Origin: Coemansia sp. RSA 922
Lineage: Eukaryota > Kickxellomycota > Kickxellomycetes > Kickxellales > Kickxellaceae
Assembly (NCBI GenBank): GCA_027577415.1
Contig: JANBQS010000248.1
Location: 1-24,350 of the forward strand
Reading direction: 5' to 3'
DNA: 24,350 bases
A program made the position numbers and the translations under genes. Positions 7,410 to 17,115 of this stretch are shown piece by piece. Positions within the stretch are counted from its first letter, which is position 1. The number at the start of each line of letters is the position of its first letter. A model generated the notes under the pieces. The model did not search any database. It saw nothing but the letters and a program-made list of their open reading frames with translations, and had not been told where the DNA came from.

Positions 7410-7648
7410 AACTTCAGTTTTTAGCAAATATTAAAATATATTTGTTCAAAATCTAATCCTACGACTAGCCTGGTTGTATGAACTACGGCGCACTAAACAA
7501 GCTTCATATCTCTTCTAATGCTCTTTGCTACTCGGTGGCAAACACTCGACATTAAACTAGATTGAGACATGCATCGACATCATGACGGCTCTCGAATGAC
7601 TTGGTGTTTGGTAAATCAAAGGCTTTGGTTGAGATAAATAATAGGGGG

Positions 7649-9208
7649 CTACACAGAAATAGTTTTAAAGATATTGAATCCCGATGCCGCAGTTGACGCA
7701 AGCGCGCCATGGATTTGTGGATGCCAGTGCACCTCCTTGATATTTTGCTGGCCCTGGTGAATAAACAACAGCTGTGCAGGCACATCACGCTTAATACCAT
7801 CCGGGCCAACCATGGCCTCACGGTGCCGCGCCTCCTCCTCAGCATCAAGCTCAACGGCGAGATCCCACAGAGTAATCTGGTCATCGGCACCAGCAACGGC
7901 GAGCACTGACTCGTCATTGGGGCACCACTCGATAGATGTAATGGCCTTGCGATGCCACTTGAATTCGGCAGCAGGTGTCGAGCGGCCGTTCGAGTCACCC
8001 CACTTGCGCATGTCCCACACCTTGAAGTCGCCATTGTCGCCACCGCTGGCAAGCAAGTAGCGCGACTTGCGATTCCAGCTAATGACGTTGATGTCAGAGT
8101 CGTGGGCTCCAGGCACTTCAAGAGCAAAGCTGTGATTTGCAGCTCGAACATCCCAGATCTTGATAGTCTGGTCAACTGAGCACGACGCAAACACCGACGC
8201 CTCTTCGGGACTCCACTGGATATCCTCGACCGATGCCTTGTGTCCCTTGAATGGGGTGCGGTCAGCAACAAAGTTTGACCCAGTATCGTTCCGGCGCGTC
8301 GTCAGATAGATGTTGCTTCCGCAGTCTCCAGTGAGGAGGCGACCATCGGGATTCCAGTCCATGGAGTAGCCCTCAGTGTGTCCGTGCGAGGCGATAGTGA
8401 ACAAGGGCTGCTGGGCTGATGCGGGGACTTGTGTTCCGGGAGTCTCAAAGGCGTTCATCAGCTTCTTGGTATCCCAGATGTGTACCTTGCCTGTGTCGGC
8501 CCAAGTGGCAGCCAGCGGCGACTGGTACGACTGCAATACGCGCACACGGTTGACACCGCCTTGGTGACGCATAGTCTTGGTCTCTAGAATGGGGTCCTCG
8601 TCAAGGTCGTTAATATCGTCGTCGTCCTTGTCCTCGTCGCTCTTGTCGTCGTTAATCGTGCGGTGCAATTGACTCCACTTCATCAGGATGACCTGGTTTT
8701 TGTAAGCGCGATCGGCCTGCGTGCCGGCGACGGCGTACATCGTGTGCGGGAACATGCTGCGGCTGTTTCCCAAGTTGTCAGGGACAAAGTCAAACGAGAG
8801 GCAGGGCCACTGGGCCGTCATTGTGTGCAGCATGTGGTAAGCCGAGTTGTCGACTTGCAGCACTTCTCCCTCGCCCAAAATGTCTCCTGGGAGATAGACT
8901 TGGCGCTTCTTTTCAGCTACCTCTTCGTCCTCCTCTTCCTCGTCGTCGTCGTCTCCTTCGCCTTCGCCTAGCATCTCGACTCCGTCCGAATCTTCTTCAC
9001 GCTCGACCAGGATCTCATCTTCCTCGATCTCGTCTTCAAAGGCGTCTTCAAACTCACCCATGTCGGCGTCGCCATCGACATCCATACCGCGGCTACCGGC
9101 AGGCTTCTCTGGCTGGTCAATGTTGCTCTTTCCAGATACAGCAGCAACCTTGGCATTCTCCTCCACTTGGCAAGCAGCCGAGGAAGACGGGTTCTGGCGC
9201 TTTGACAT
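7649..9208 (-). CDS. RRB1: Ribosome assembly WD40 protein RRB1 / GRWD1
   Basis: Single exon of 519 residues, close to the usual length for the family (yeast Rrb1 is about 510). The N-terminus is strongly acidic (about 45-110), followed by a histone-binding-type segment around YHMLHTMTAQWPCLSFDF. WD repeats fill the rest, with clear GH...WD units such as FKGHKASVEDIQWSPEE...IKIWDVR and HRKAITSIEWCPNDE...ITLWDL. Rrb1 is the nuclear chaperone that escorts ribosomal protein Rpl3 into the large subunit. The start ATG faces MPP10 across 328 bp. It is also related to the RbAp48/Msi1 class, but the acidic N-terminus and repeat order fit RRB1 best. Confidence 0.92.
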   Translation of the reverse strand: MSKRQNPSSSAACQVEENAKVAAVSGKSNIDQPEKPAGSRGMDVDGDADMGEFEDAFEDEIEEDEILVEREEDSDGVEMLGEGEGDDDDEEEEDEEVAEKKRQVYLPGDILGEGEVLQVDNSAYHMLHTMTAQWPCLSFDFVPDNLGNSRSMFPHTMYAVAGTQADRAYKNQVILMKWSQLHRTINDDKSDEDKDDDDINDLDEDPILETKTMRHQGGVNRVRVLQSYQSPLAATWADTGKVHIWDTKKLMNAFETPGTQVPASAQQPLFTIASHGHTEGYSMDWNPDGRLLTGDCGSNIYLTTRRNDTGSNFVADRTPFKGHKASVEDIQWSPEEASVFASCSVDQTIKIWDVRAANHSFALEVPGAHDSDINVISWNRKSRYLLASGGDNGDFKVWDMRKWGDSNGRSTPAAEFKWHRKAITSIEWCPNDESVLAVAGADDQITLWDLAVELDAEEEARHREAMVGPDGIKRDVPAQLLFIHQGQQNIKEVHWHPQIHGALASTAASGFNIFKTISV

Positions 9209-9536
9209 GGTGACGGGTCTATGGTATATTAGTTGTTAGTGTGCCTTTCGTCTCCGCCACAACGACAAGAATGTATGATGCGCGAAATTAAACGCAGAAT
9301 TTATCTAGACCAAATTGAAGGAAAGAAAAAAGTTGAGCTAGGCCAAAGTAGTAGCGCCGTCCTGGTGGTCCCAGCAAGCGTCGAGGTACAAAAAGACTTT
9401 TTTTTGTATGATCAGATTTAATCGTGATCAAGGCAAAAATAAAATTACTTGCACAGGACATAGCGAGAGCAAAAAGCTTGTCTTTTTTGGCTCTCTCCAT
9501 ACTAATATTATCGTCATTACTACACGAGCAAGTACA
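9209..9536. promoter_or_regulatory. Divergent promoter shared by RRB1 and MPP10
   Basis: 328 bp between the two divergent ATGs. It has A- and T-runs (about 9320-9332 and 9398-9406) but no clear TATA box for either gene. I saw no perfect PAC (GCGATGAG) or RRPE element of the yeast ribosome-biogenesis regulon. The open frame upstream of the MPP10 ATG (from 9408) is not protein-like. Confidence 0.6.
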
Positions 9537-11483
9537 ATGGGGAAGAAGCGCAGCTCTACGACACCGTCCGTTGGGCAGCCTGCCTCTGTGGTTGCTGACA
9601 GCTTTGCACAGACGATCCCAGACTCGTTTATTAAGCAGTTCATCAACCGTCCTGGCGCGTTTGTCGTTCCCAGTTCCACTGCCAGAGCCGCCGCTATGGA
9701 AGTCGTCGGATCGACATACAATGCGGCCAACTATTCAGACAAGTTTGGACTGTATGACGACTGGAACACAGTGCTTGAGAGTGGATTTGACCCGAGTCTA
9801 CAGATCTGGGAGCTGATCAACGTCCGTAACGAGCCTGTACTCAAGTATACTACCGACATTATGAAGGAGCTGTCACAGCTTATTGACTCTGTCAACGATG
9901 AATCGGGCTCGAGCGCATCTGACTCTGACGAGCTAGAAGAGATCGAGGGCGAATCTGCCGAGAGCGAGGACGATGCCGTGTCAGCCGAGGTGTCGGAGGG
10001 TGCCATGTCTGAAGATGAGAGCGACATTGAAGAGCAATTGGGCTTGGACTCTGAGGCGGACTCGGCGTCCGATTTGGACAGCAGCAACGACAAAGACATG
10101 GACGAGAGCGACGAAGAGGATGAGGAAGATGAGGGCAGCACACGTAAGCGGTCGGTTTTGGACGACGAGTTCTTCTCGTTGGCCGACGTCGAAAAGTTTG
10201 CCGATGATGCCGAGGAGGAAGACATGCGCGACCGGGCTATTCTTGCTGGCGACTATCCAAAGGCTCCCGCAGGCCAGGATGGCGAAGAGTCTTCTGACAG
10301 TGAGGAGGACGATGAAGACGATATCGACATGTTCCAGGATCTGACTGCACTTGACGATGATGAGGATGGCGAGAGCGACGAAGAGACTGCTGGAGCAAAG
10401 GCCGACGAAATGATGTACACTGACTTTTTCAAGGCCCCCAGGGGATCCAAGCGTGGAATAGCTCGCGCGTCGCTGGAGCAGCATGCCAAGCGCGTCAAGT
10501 TCGACCCCAACACTGTGGGCGAAAGCGACGCGTCAGAGCCAGAGGCGGATCTGGAGTCCGAGCCAGAGTCGCATCCAGTCACTCGCACAAGGAACTTGTT
10601 TGCCGATGATGACGACGACGCAGAGGATGGCAGTGCTGGTGGCGTGGCTGACGCTAAATCCGATTTTGAGAAGCGCCAAGAGAAGCTACAGGGACTCATC
10701 TCCAAGCTTGAGGACGAGGCCGTTGACAAGAAGCATTGGGCGATGACGGGTGAGGTTACCTCGGCAGCACGTCCCAAGGACAGCTTGCTCGAAGAGGATC
10801 TCGAATTTGAGCACGTTCAAAAGCCAGTACCTATCGTCACTCAAGAGGCAACGCAGACGCTCGAGGATGTCATTAAGCGCCGTATCTTGAACGAGGAGTG
10901 GGATGACGTAGAGCGCAAGAAGGACGTACAAGCTAAGCCCTTCCGCCCGTCCGAGTTTATTGAGCTGAACGACAAGGCGCCCAAAAAGTCGCTCGCCGAG
11001 GAATATGAGGACGAATACATGGCGCAAAAGGCTGGCGATGCCTTTGTGGCCGAAGACGATGCCAAGCTTGCCGTGACGCACCGCGAAATTGACGTCCAGT
11101 TTCGCAACCTGTTTGCTCAGCTAGATGCTCTGAGCCACTTCCACTTTACGCCCAAGCCGGCTACTGCCGATATCGAGATTCGCACCAGCGCGCCGGCTCT
11201 GCAGATGGAGGAGAAGCTGCCAGTCAACGTATCGCATGCCGAGCAACTAGCGCCAGAAGAGATTTACGAGAAGAACAAGGGTCGCAATGGCCGTACTGGC
11301 GACCTCATGGGCGATACTGAACTTACGCGCGAGGACCGCAAGCGGCGGAGACAGCGGAAGAAGGAGATGCAGAAGAAGAAGACCACCGCTATTGCCGCGC
11401 AAAAGGGACCTAGCAAGCCGGCACCAGCTCCGTCGACGAAGCCTGAGACTGGCAAGGCTGCCAAGACTGCCAAGGCAAAGTAG
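9537..11483 (+). CDS. MPP10: U3 snoRNP protein MPP10
   Basis: 648 residues from the ATG at 9537, which begins MGKKRSSTT; the open frame reaches back to 9408 but the upstream part looks like leader. Mpp10 is a scaffold of the SSU processome (with Imp3 and Imp4) needed for 18S rRNA cleavage. Visible hallmarks: long acidic tracts (about residues 120-330), DDEFFSLADVEKFAD, EMMYTDFFKAPRG near 290, KRQEKLQGLISKLE, DSLLEEDLEFEHVQKP, LEDVIKRRILNEEWDDVERK, KSLAEEYEDEY, and LDALSHFHFTPKP near 525. The tail is Lys/Ala-rich, as is common for nucleolar proteins. I see no intron. Length is within the family range. Confidence 0.95.
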   Translation: MGKKRSSTTPSVGQPASVVADSFAQTIPDSFIKQFINRPGAFVVPSSTARAAAMEVVGSTYNAANYSDKFGLYDDWNTVLESGFDPSLQIWELINVRNEPVLKYTTDIMKELSQLIDSVNDESGSSASDSDELEEIEGESAESEDDAVSAEVSEGAMSEDESDIEEQLGLDSEADSASDLDSSNDKDMDESDEEDEEDEGSTRKRSVLDDEFFSLADVEKFADDAEEEDMRDRAILAGDYPKAPAGQDGEESSDSEEDDEDDIDMFQDLTALDDDEDGESDEETAGAKADEMMYTDFFKAPRGSKRGIARASLEQHAKRVKFDPNTVGESDASEPEADLESEPESHPVTRTRNLFADDDDDAEDGSAGGVADAKSDFEKRQEKLQGLISKLEDEAVDKKHWAMTGEVTSAARPKDSLLEEDLEFEHVQKPVPIVTQEATQTLEDVIKRRILNEEWDDVERKKDVQAKPFRPSEFIELNDKAPKKSLAEEYEDEYMAQKAGDAFVAEDDAKLAVTHREIDVQFRNLFAQLDALSHFHFTPKPATADIEIRTSAPALQMEEKLPVNVSHAEQLAPEEIYEKNKGRNGRTGDLMGDTELTREDRKRRRQRKKEMQKKKTTAIAAQKGPSKPAPAPSTKPETGKAAKTAKAK

Positions 11484-11615
11484 GCCGCGCAGGCAAGTGC
11501 ACTATAATCTTCTATTTTGACAATACACTCTTTACTCTGAAAGCGACTGTAAATGCAAGCTGTGTTTAATTAATTACTTGTATTGAATATATAAGCGGAC
11601 TGTGCTAGCGGGTGC

Positions 11616-12914
11616 CTATTCCAAGCACTCTTCGGGACTCTCAGAGTCAAAATCCTCGTGCACCGTATCTTTGAGCTCTAGCTGAACCACGCTCGCGGCC
11701 TTGAATAGCTCGCCAGTCCATGCATAGCAGACAGTGCGAGCCACTATCAATATCCACAGCAGCGTTACGCCAACAATAATGAAACTCGCTAATACGCGAA
11801 AGAATCTGTACCCAGTCAAAATCCACAGCGAGTTTGTGCTCGCAGCAAATGTGCTGATAGGGAAGATGAGAGCCCACCAGCCCAAGTGGAAAGGAATCTT
11901 GCCATGGACGCGGGTATAGACCATAGAGTAGACGGCGTGAGCAAACCACCAAGTGGCTAGTGACCAGATCATAAGGCCGACGAAAAAGCCAATGCTTAGC
12001 AGTATATCTCCTAGGTATGCGATCTGAGAGAGCTCGGTAGGGAACAGACGAGCGGATTGCACGCCCAGTAGTTGGATACCGTACGAGGCCTGGCCAAATG
12101 GACCTAGCGGGATAAAGACGGTAGCGATGGCTTCCTTGGGCGGTAGCTTAAACAACACCAAGCGTATTAGGTAAACTATCGTCAGCAGCATTGCAACACC
12201 CATGCCCATCGCCCAGAGCATATACGAGATAGTGACAATAGTGGTAGCAATGCTGCCGTTATGTACAGATGCCACGATAGCGCCGCCGGTCGCAGCAACA
12301 ATGGTAGGCACGGCAGGCAAAAGCAAGGTTGCGTTTACAGTCTCCAGTGCATGCTTCTGATGCGAAGTAACCAGAAAGGGGATGACGAGGAACGACATGA
12401 CCGACAATACGACATCGATGCACCACAGGGTAAGCGCTAGTGTCGGCATCCAAGAAACACTATACGGCTTTAGTGTCCATACAAGACAGACCACGAGTGT
12501 GCACAGACCCATTGGAATCGCGCCCAGCAGCATGCTCTGTTGCGGATGCATTAGAATGCTGTAGAAATCACGGTATTGAATAAGACGCCAAGAAAATAGC
12601 ACGCAACAAGCGAGAAACACGACGAGGTTGACTAGCGAAATACCCCAGGATATATACTGTAGCGCCGGTGTGCTGTAGGGGAAGTTGATTAGCAAGGCGC
12701 CGATAATACCAGTGCCCATGGTGGTTATAAACCAGGCTGGACTGAACCCGCGTATAATGTCGCTGCGCGACTCGAGTTTGTGCATTGGATGTCGGATGTG
12801 ATGTTTAAGTGTGCTGATCGCTATAGAGCTATGACTTTGAGAGGTGACTGTTGCGCCAGTGGCGTCTGGATAGAGCGTGATCTCTGAGTGCATGGTTTCA
12901 ACGTTTGGAAGCAT
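11616..12914 (-). CDS. SSU1: SSU1-like sulfite efflux transporter (TDT/SLAC1 family)
   Basis: 432 residues from ATG 12914, with about ten hydrophobic segments. Family signatures include FSPAWFITTMGTGIIGALL at the first segment, HPQQSMLLGAIPMGLCTLV, a mid-protein PTIVAATGG, PLGPFGQASYGIQLLG, and WWALIFPISTFAASTN followed by FFRVL. These fit the fungal Ssu1 plasma-membrane pumps that export sulfite. Malate permeases (Mae1) share the fold, but the PLGPFGQ and FP-x4-AASTN blocks favour Ssu1. The cytosolic N-terminus is about 55 residues and the C-terminus is acidic. A TATA element lies 116 bp upstream. No introns seen. Confidence 0.82.
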   Translation of the reverse strand: MLPNVETMHSEITLYPDATGATVTSQSHSSIAISTLKHHIRHPMHKLESRSDIIRGFSPAWFITTMGTGIIGALLINFPYSTPALQYISWGISLVNLVVFLACCVLFSWRLIQYRDFYSILMHPQQSMLLGAIPMGLCTLVVCLVWTLKPYSVSWMPTLALTLWCIDVVLSVMSFLVIPFLVTSHQKHALETVNATLLLPAVPTIVAATGGAIVASVHNGSIATTIVTISYMLWAMGMGVAMLLTIVYLIRLVLFKLPPKEAIATVFIPLGPFGQASYGIQLLGVQSARLFPTELSQIAYLGDILLSIGFFVGLMIWSLATWWFAHAVYSMVYTRVHGKIPFHLGWWALIFPISTFAASTNSLWILTGYRFFRVLASFIIVGVTLLWILIVARTVCYAWTGELFKAASVVQLELKDTVHEDFDSESPEECLE

Positions 12915-14709
12915 AGAAAAAGAATGAGTGAGTTAGTGATATTAGGCGTAATGGAGTGATGCGAAAGTGCTTTAGTTTGAGAGAGAGATATCGATGTACT
13001 CTATGTGTGCAGGGGAGAGCGGCATTTATAAACATTAACGTCGGCAATGCGCAAAATAGCAGGCGGACCCGTGCAATCCGCCGGTGCAGGTACGCATGGC
13101 AAAAAAAGAGAAGAGCCTCTGTCAAAAAAATACTTCTGGACAAGGTCCTCTGACCCAGATACTCTAGAAAATGTGCCTAAAAGAGATAAAGGCTGGGAAA
13201 GCGTAGCCAATGGCACGGTGTTTTTGTTCCGATCGGCATGAGTCAACTGTGTGGGGAGAAAAAAAATAATGAGTTCCGCATTGTCAAAAGCGCAAACTCC
13301 ACCCTCACAGATGCAAGTGGGCCGGCGCCAATTTCCTATTTCGTAAGGGAACTCCGCAAACCTCCTACGTTAGAAGATGAGAGCGTCCAAGGAAGAATGG
13401 TAAACGTCTTTTTTTCTCTCACCTCAAGTGACCTGTATCATGCGCGCTGAATGCAACCCTACCGGACAGCACAAGCTAGGGAGGTGGTGTGGAATACCGC
13501 CCAGAGACATGCCTGAGCCTAATAGCTGGGACTGGAGTGCGTAGTAGGCTCATTGCTCGGGGACAAGTGCGGGGAGGGAGCACATGACTACCTTATTCAT
13601 TTCCTGCTCCGACGACATTACCTCCCCATGTTCTTTTCAGAAGTGAGACGTGTTTACCAGGGAGGGTATCTGTGCAGATGGGTTGACCTCTTGGCAACAG
13701 CTACAGCCGGCGTCGCCCGAGATGAAGAGTGTACAAATACGATGTTTGTATGTGCGCTACGATATTGATGATTTCTAGACTGCTATTTTCTTCCAAGTGG
13801 AAGCGTGTTTGAATCTTTCTAGATCAAGCCACCGTTTCTGATGTCCTGACTCGGTGTTGCTGCGTATTTGAGCCTATAACCATTGGGGTCCTGCGCCTGA
13901 CTCATGAGCGACTCAGAGACAGCCCAATATAAGCAGCATACTAGATTTTTGGTGTCGTGATACAACTTGATCTTGCCATTCGCAGTTCGCAGTTGGAGTA
14001 TCTGGAAATTGAGGACTCGGAAACAGTAGCTAGCGCCACTTGGATCTGCGAATGATCTGCTTAGGAGGCGACACCACATCTAGGTCCGCAGTTCATGAAC
14101 GCCACTATTTGACTGATATATTTATCACAGGAGCATAAAGGAAATTATGATTTACGTCTAGACATGATAGAAAAAGGGGGTGACAAAGGATAAAAGAAAA
14201 GCGCCCAAAGGAAATATCTGCAGGCGCGTGGCAGCTGTTTGTTGGCATAAAGTCAAAGGCAAGCAAGAAAAAAAAGAGTATGCATATGTTTTTTGCTCAC
14301 GTAGATCCACATGTGGCGAGTGATGCACTCGAGCAAAGGAGACATATCTGGTTTCTTTTACCCTCTCTGGAAAGAGATAAAAAAAAGACAAAGGACGAGT
14401 AAAAAGGACTGAAATCTTCATTCTTTTTTTTATACTGAATTAGGCATATCCCTTGGTTTCGAGCAAATGACATGCGGGGGGTATGCACAGATCGTGGTAA
14501 TCTCTACTCCCTTTTTAGGCAGTGTCTGTCTTTTTATTTCAGCTGATGGGAGCACCAGGGTCTCTTTTGCTCACCAAGCTGTTGTTACGGAGCTACACAC
14601 AGACACAACAATAGATCTTCTTACAGCCACAGTCAGGAAGAAAGAAATTAAAAAAAAAAAATTGTATCCTGGATGATAAAAACGTGGCTGAGGCCGAGAA
14701 ACAAAGAGA
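12915..14709. other. Long intergenic region upstream of SSU1 and p14
   Basis: No gene I can support. It contains the SSU1 promoter, a GC-richer stretch around 13440-13700, and many A- and T-runs from about 14150 to 14660. Several 60-90 codon ORFs exist (for example minus strand 13819-14079) but none shows family motifs, and their composition is not protein-like enough to call. No tRNA or snRNA was recognised by eye. Confidence 0.5.
13023..13030 (-). promoter_or_regulatory. TATA box of the SSU1-like gene
   Basis: TATAAATG on the minus strand, 116 bp upstream of the ATG. The spacing resembles that seen at the zinc-finger microgenes, so it may be typical for TATA-containing genes of this genome. 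Confidence 0.5.
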
Positions 14710-14716
14710 TATAAAA
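14710..14716 (+). promoter_or_regulatory. TATA box upstream of the 14841 micro-ORF
   Basis: TATAAAA, 131 bp before the ATG at 14841; same spacing as in the zinc-finger array. It could instead serve the SF3b14 gene through a long leader. Confidence 0.4.
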
Positions 14717-14840
14717 TGGCAGGACCAGCTGGCATAAATTATTTCTGACACAACGCACAAAAAAATATTCATCTCGCTTAAACAGTTCTCGCCTTTTTCT
14801 TCACGGCATCACACTTTTTTTCGATTCACACGTTCAAGAC

Positions 14841-14930
14841 ATGTCTCCTTGCATCCTCCGCCACGACTACCCTACCGCCGACCCCAGGGGCGGGATTTCT
14901 CCTGAGCAAGCGCGCGAGTATGGATTCTGA
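14841..14930 (+). CDS. Candidate 29-aa micro-ORF, no known family
   Basis: Thirty codons including TGA (14928-14930). The peptide begins MSPCILRHDYPTAD and ends EQAREYGF; it has no zinc finger. A TATA box 131 bp upstream and a pyrimidine-rich leader ending in TTCAAGAC before the ATG look like a genuine promoter and leader. A possible GT donor in GAGTATGG just before the stop means this could also be the first exon of a longer spliced gene, or an upstream ORF of SF3b14 at 15191. I cannot choose between these. Confidence 0.35.
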   Translation: MSPCILRHDYPTADPRGGISPEQAREYGF

Positions 14931-15190
14931 GTACACAACCACACACAAAATAGACGAGGCTTCACAGAACATTTCGTTGCATTATTAGACTATCCTTATT
15001 AGACAATTTTTTTGCTGCATTCCACAAGCAATAGAATACACACTTTTTACTCATTATTTCTGGGCAATCAATATGAAGGTAATAATCGCACCCATATATT
15101 TTTATCTAGTTGCCTATCGATATACGTCAAGTGATTTTTGAGGCCAAAAAATATCAGTATCATTCCTCCCTCTTTTTTTAATATCTACAA

Positions 15191-15580
15191 ATGTCTCTTG
15201 CATACGGAAAGGGCCGTAACGCGGTATTGCCGCCCAGCGTAAACCGCATACTTTTGGTGAAGAACCTACCCTTCAAAATAACATCCGAAGAGATGTACGA
15301 CTTGTTTGGCAAGTACGGTGGCATTCGGCAAATCCGCATCGGTACTGAGCAAAAGACAAGAGGAACAGCGTATGTCGTTTACGAAGATATCTATGACGCC
15401 AAAGAGGCCTGTGATCATTTACAAGGATTCAATGTCATGGGTCGGTACTTGGTAGTCTTGTATTTCCAGACAAACTACAAATCCAAAAGGCCCGATCTGC
15501 CAAAAGAAGAGGAGCGAGTCGAGCAACTAAGACGGCAATTTCAGAGCATGGGAAACGACGAAGAAAACGAGTTTGACTAG
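15191..15580 (+). CDS. Splicing factor SF3b14 / p14 (SF3B6), RRM protein
   Basis: 129 residues, one RRM, no intron. RNP2 is RILLVKNLPF (about 18-27) and RNP1 is RGTAYVVYED (about 56-65). LPPSVNRIL, EEMYDLFGKYGGIRQIRIG and FNVMGRYLVVLYF match p14 of the U2 snRNP SF3b complex very closely across the whole length; p14 contacts SF3b1 and the branch-point adenosine. The C-terminus is acidic (NDEENEFD). The protein length equals that of its human counterpart within a few residues. An active spliceosome fits the introns seen elsewhere in the window. It ends 79 bp from the stop of the convergent DGAT2 gene. Confidence 0.95.
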   Translation: MSLAYGKGRNAVLPPSVNRILLVKNLPFKITSEEMYDLFGKYGGIRQIRIGTEQKTRGTAYVVYEDIYDAKEACDHLQGFNVMGRYLVVLYFQTNYKSKRPDLPKEEERVEQLRRQFQSMGNDEENEFD

Positions 15581-15659
15581 ATATGTTTTTCATGGCTTTT
15601 TTTTTTTTTTGGTCCGTGATCAATAACTTGTAATATTTATATATTTGACATATTGGAAG

Positions 15660-16817
15660 CTATGCAACAAAGCGAAGGTCAGCGTCGTTTGGCGCATACT
15701 TTGGCTTGTACTTTGCGTATATCCGGGACAACTCCTCGACATACAGCGTATGGTAATGCGTAATATCCTCAGGGCTCGGATCCCTATTCATTTGCACGCG
15801 GATCGGGCGACCAACAACCGACGTCAGTTGAGTTTTGAACGGCGTAAAGCAAAAATTGCGGCCATAGAAAAGCAGCACAGTAAAGCCACAGACACTTTTA
15901 ATTGCCATTTCAAATCTGTGAGCTAGCGTACCCGGATGGTTAGGCACAAGCTTGTAAATAGAGTTTTCGTTGAAATTGTAGATAGGCACCAGGTCACAGC
16001 CCGCACGAATCGCCTCACGCACAAAGCCACGCCGCTTCAGCAGTACGAGATCAGCAGAGTGCTCGTGAGCCAACATGGACTCGTCAGCACCACCTACGAC
16101 AATCAAGAGCGACTGGTGCAGCTTGTGATGCCTGTCCGAGAGAATACGGCGGATCGAGTTTCTGTCACACGACAAACAACCCATGGCCAGCGCGTAGTCG
16201 CGGAACAACGGGATACAGAACGTCGCGGGCATTGTGACCCCACGCACAACCAGGCCTGGAAAGTGAGACTCTATGCCCAAACCAGTAGTGCCGGCAATAA
16301 GCTGCGCAACGTAGCTGATAACGCCATGAGGATGAGCGCCAAACACGTACTTTTTGCGCGGATCTAGCGGCTCCTCAAACACCATTTTAGGCTGAAAATA
16401 GGCGTTGACGTGTGCCCAGATAGGCAGCTTGTGAATATGCGATATGCGGCGACCCACGCCGTCGTATGGACGTGGATCAAAAAAGCAAAACAGTAGGTAC
16501 ACTACCAGCAAGGTGCGCAGTGCTTTGAAGTACACCATGAGGAACGTGTACAGGAGGAGAGCGAGCAGCGGCGAGGTAGCCCAGACAGTTACCATGGCTG
16601 TTGTCAAAGTCTCCTGCAAAAAGTCAGATACCCGTCCTAGGTAGGCCGTCCACTCGTCGGAGAACCCGACTGTAGGCACACGGATGCCAACTACCAGCAA
16701 GGGCCGAAAGTACCACCGCGATAGTTCTCCAGCCTGCTCGCCTGTTGCAGTAATGCAAACAGCTGGAGAGCTGGCGCTTCTAGTATCGCGGCCAGCGCGT
16801 GGAGAAGTCTCAGTCAT
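15660..16817 (-). CDS. Diacylglycerol O-acyltransferase type 2 (DGAT2), divergent paralogue
   Basis: 385 residues from the ATG at 16817 (MTETSPRAG); the frame is open a little further upstream but without ATG. Hydrophobic segments at about 75-113 anchor it in the ER. The catalytic HPHG is intact at 162-165 (FGAHPHGVISY). GFVREAIRAG and the C-terminal YVEELSRIYAKYKPKY are clear DGAT2 blocks. Compared with the gene at 1-477, two conserved spots differ: GGADESM for GGAKESL, and FNENSIY for FGENDIF. Likely role is triacylglycerol synthesis at the ER and lipid droplet; the changed residues may mean another acyl acceptor. A TATATAAA-like element sits only about 40 bp before the ATG. Confidence 0.92.
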   Translation of the reverse strand: MTETSPRAGRDTRSASSPAVCITATGEQAGELSRWYFRPLLVVGIRVPTVGFSDEWTAYLGRVSDFLQETLTTAMVTVWATSPLLALLLYTFLMVYFKALRTLLVVYLLFCFFDPRPYDGVGRRISHIHKLPIWAHVNAYFQPKMVFEEPLDPRKKYVFGAHPHGVISYVAQLIAGTTGLGIESHFPGLVVRGVTMPATFCIPLFRDYALAMGCLSCDRNSIRRILSDRHHKLHQSLLIVVGGADESMLAHEHSADLVLLKRRGFVREAIRAGCDLVPIYNFNENSIYKLVPNHPGTLAHRFEMAIKSVCGFTVLLFYGRNFCFTPFKTQLTSVVGRPIRVQMNRDPSPEDITHYHTLYVEELSRIYAKYKPKYAPNDADLRFVA

Positions 16818-17115
16818 CAAAAGGCCTAGAAGACGAAGAATCAAAAAGCGAATATTTTTATATAAAGGTCAAAAAAAAGATGGAGAAGAGGAAAGAGTTG
16901 ATGTGACAATGAGCTGAGTGACACGAGCAACATTATTAGTTTTTCATGCGACCAAGAAACCCTCACCCCCTCCTCCCCCTGAAGAAAAAAAAAAAGTAGA
17001 ATGCCATGTGAAACCTCATCGAAGTGACACATGGTTGGGAAACCCGAAACCAATCCGCTTAAGACAATACCGATATTTTTTTCTTCAAAACTTTGCTCAC
17101 AAAATAAGCTAGGGT
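16818..17115. other. Intergenic: DGAT2 5' flank and DBP5 3' flank
   Basis: About 300 bp with A- and C-runs and no ORF worth calling. It contains the minus-strand DGAT2 promoter on one side and the 3' end of DBP5 on the other. Confidence 0.6.

Noticed and set aside
7552..8271. 239-codon minus-strand ORF
   Set aside because: It lies in another frame over RRB1, whose WD40 frame is clearly coding; its sequence has no protein-like features.
9731..10777. Several long ORFs opposite MPP10 (Ser-rich)
   Set aside because: They are antisense images of the acidic Asp/Glu/Ser codons of MPP10.
13819..14079. 86-codon minus-strand ORF
   Set aside because: It reads somewhat protein-like but has no motif, no TATA element at the usual spacing and no related ORF in the window.
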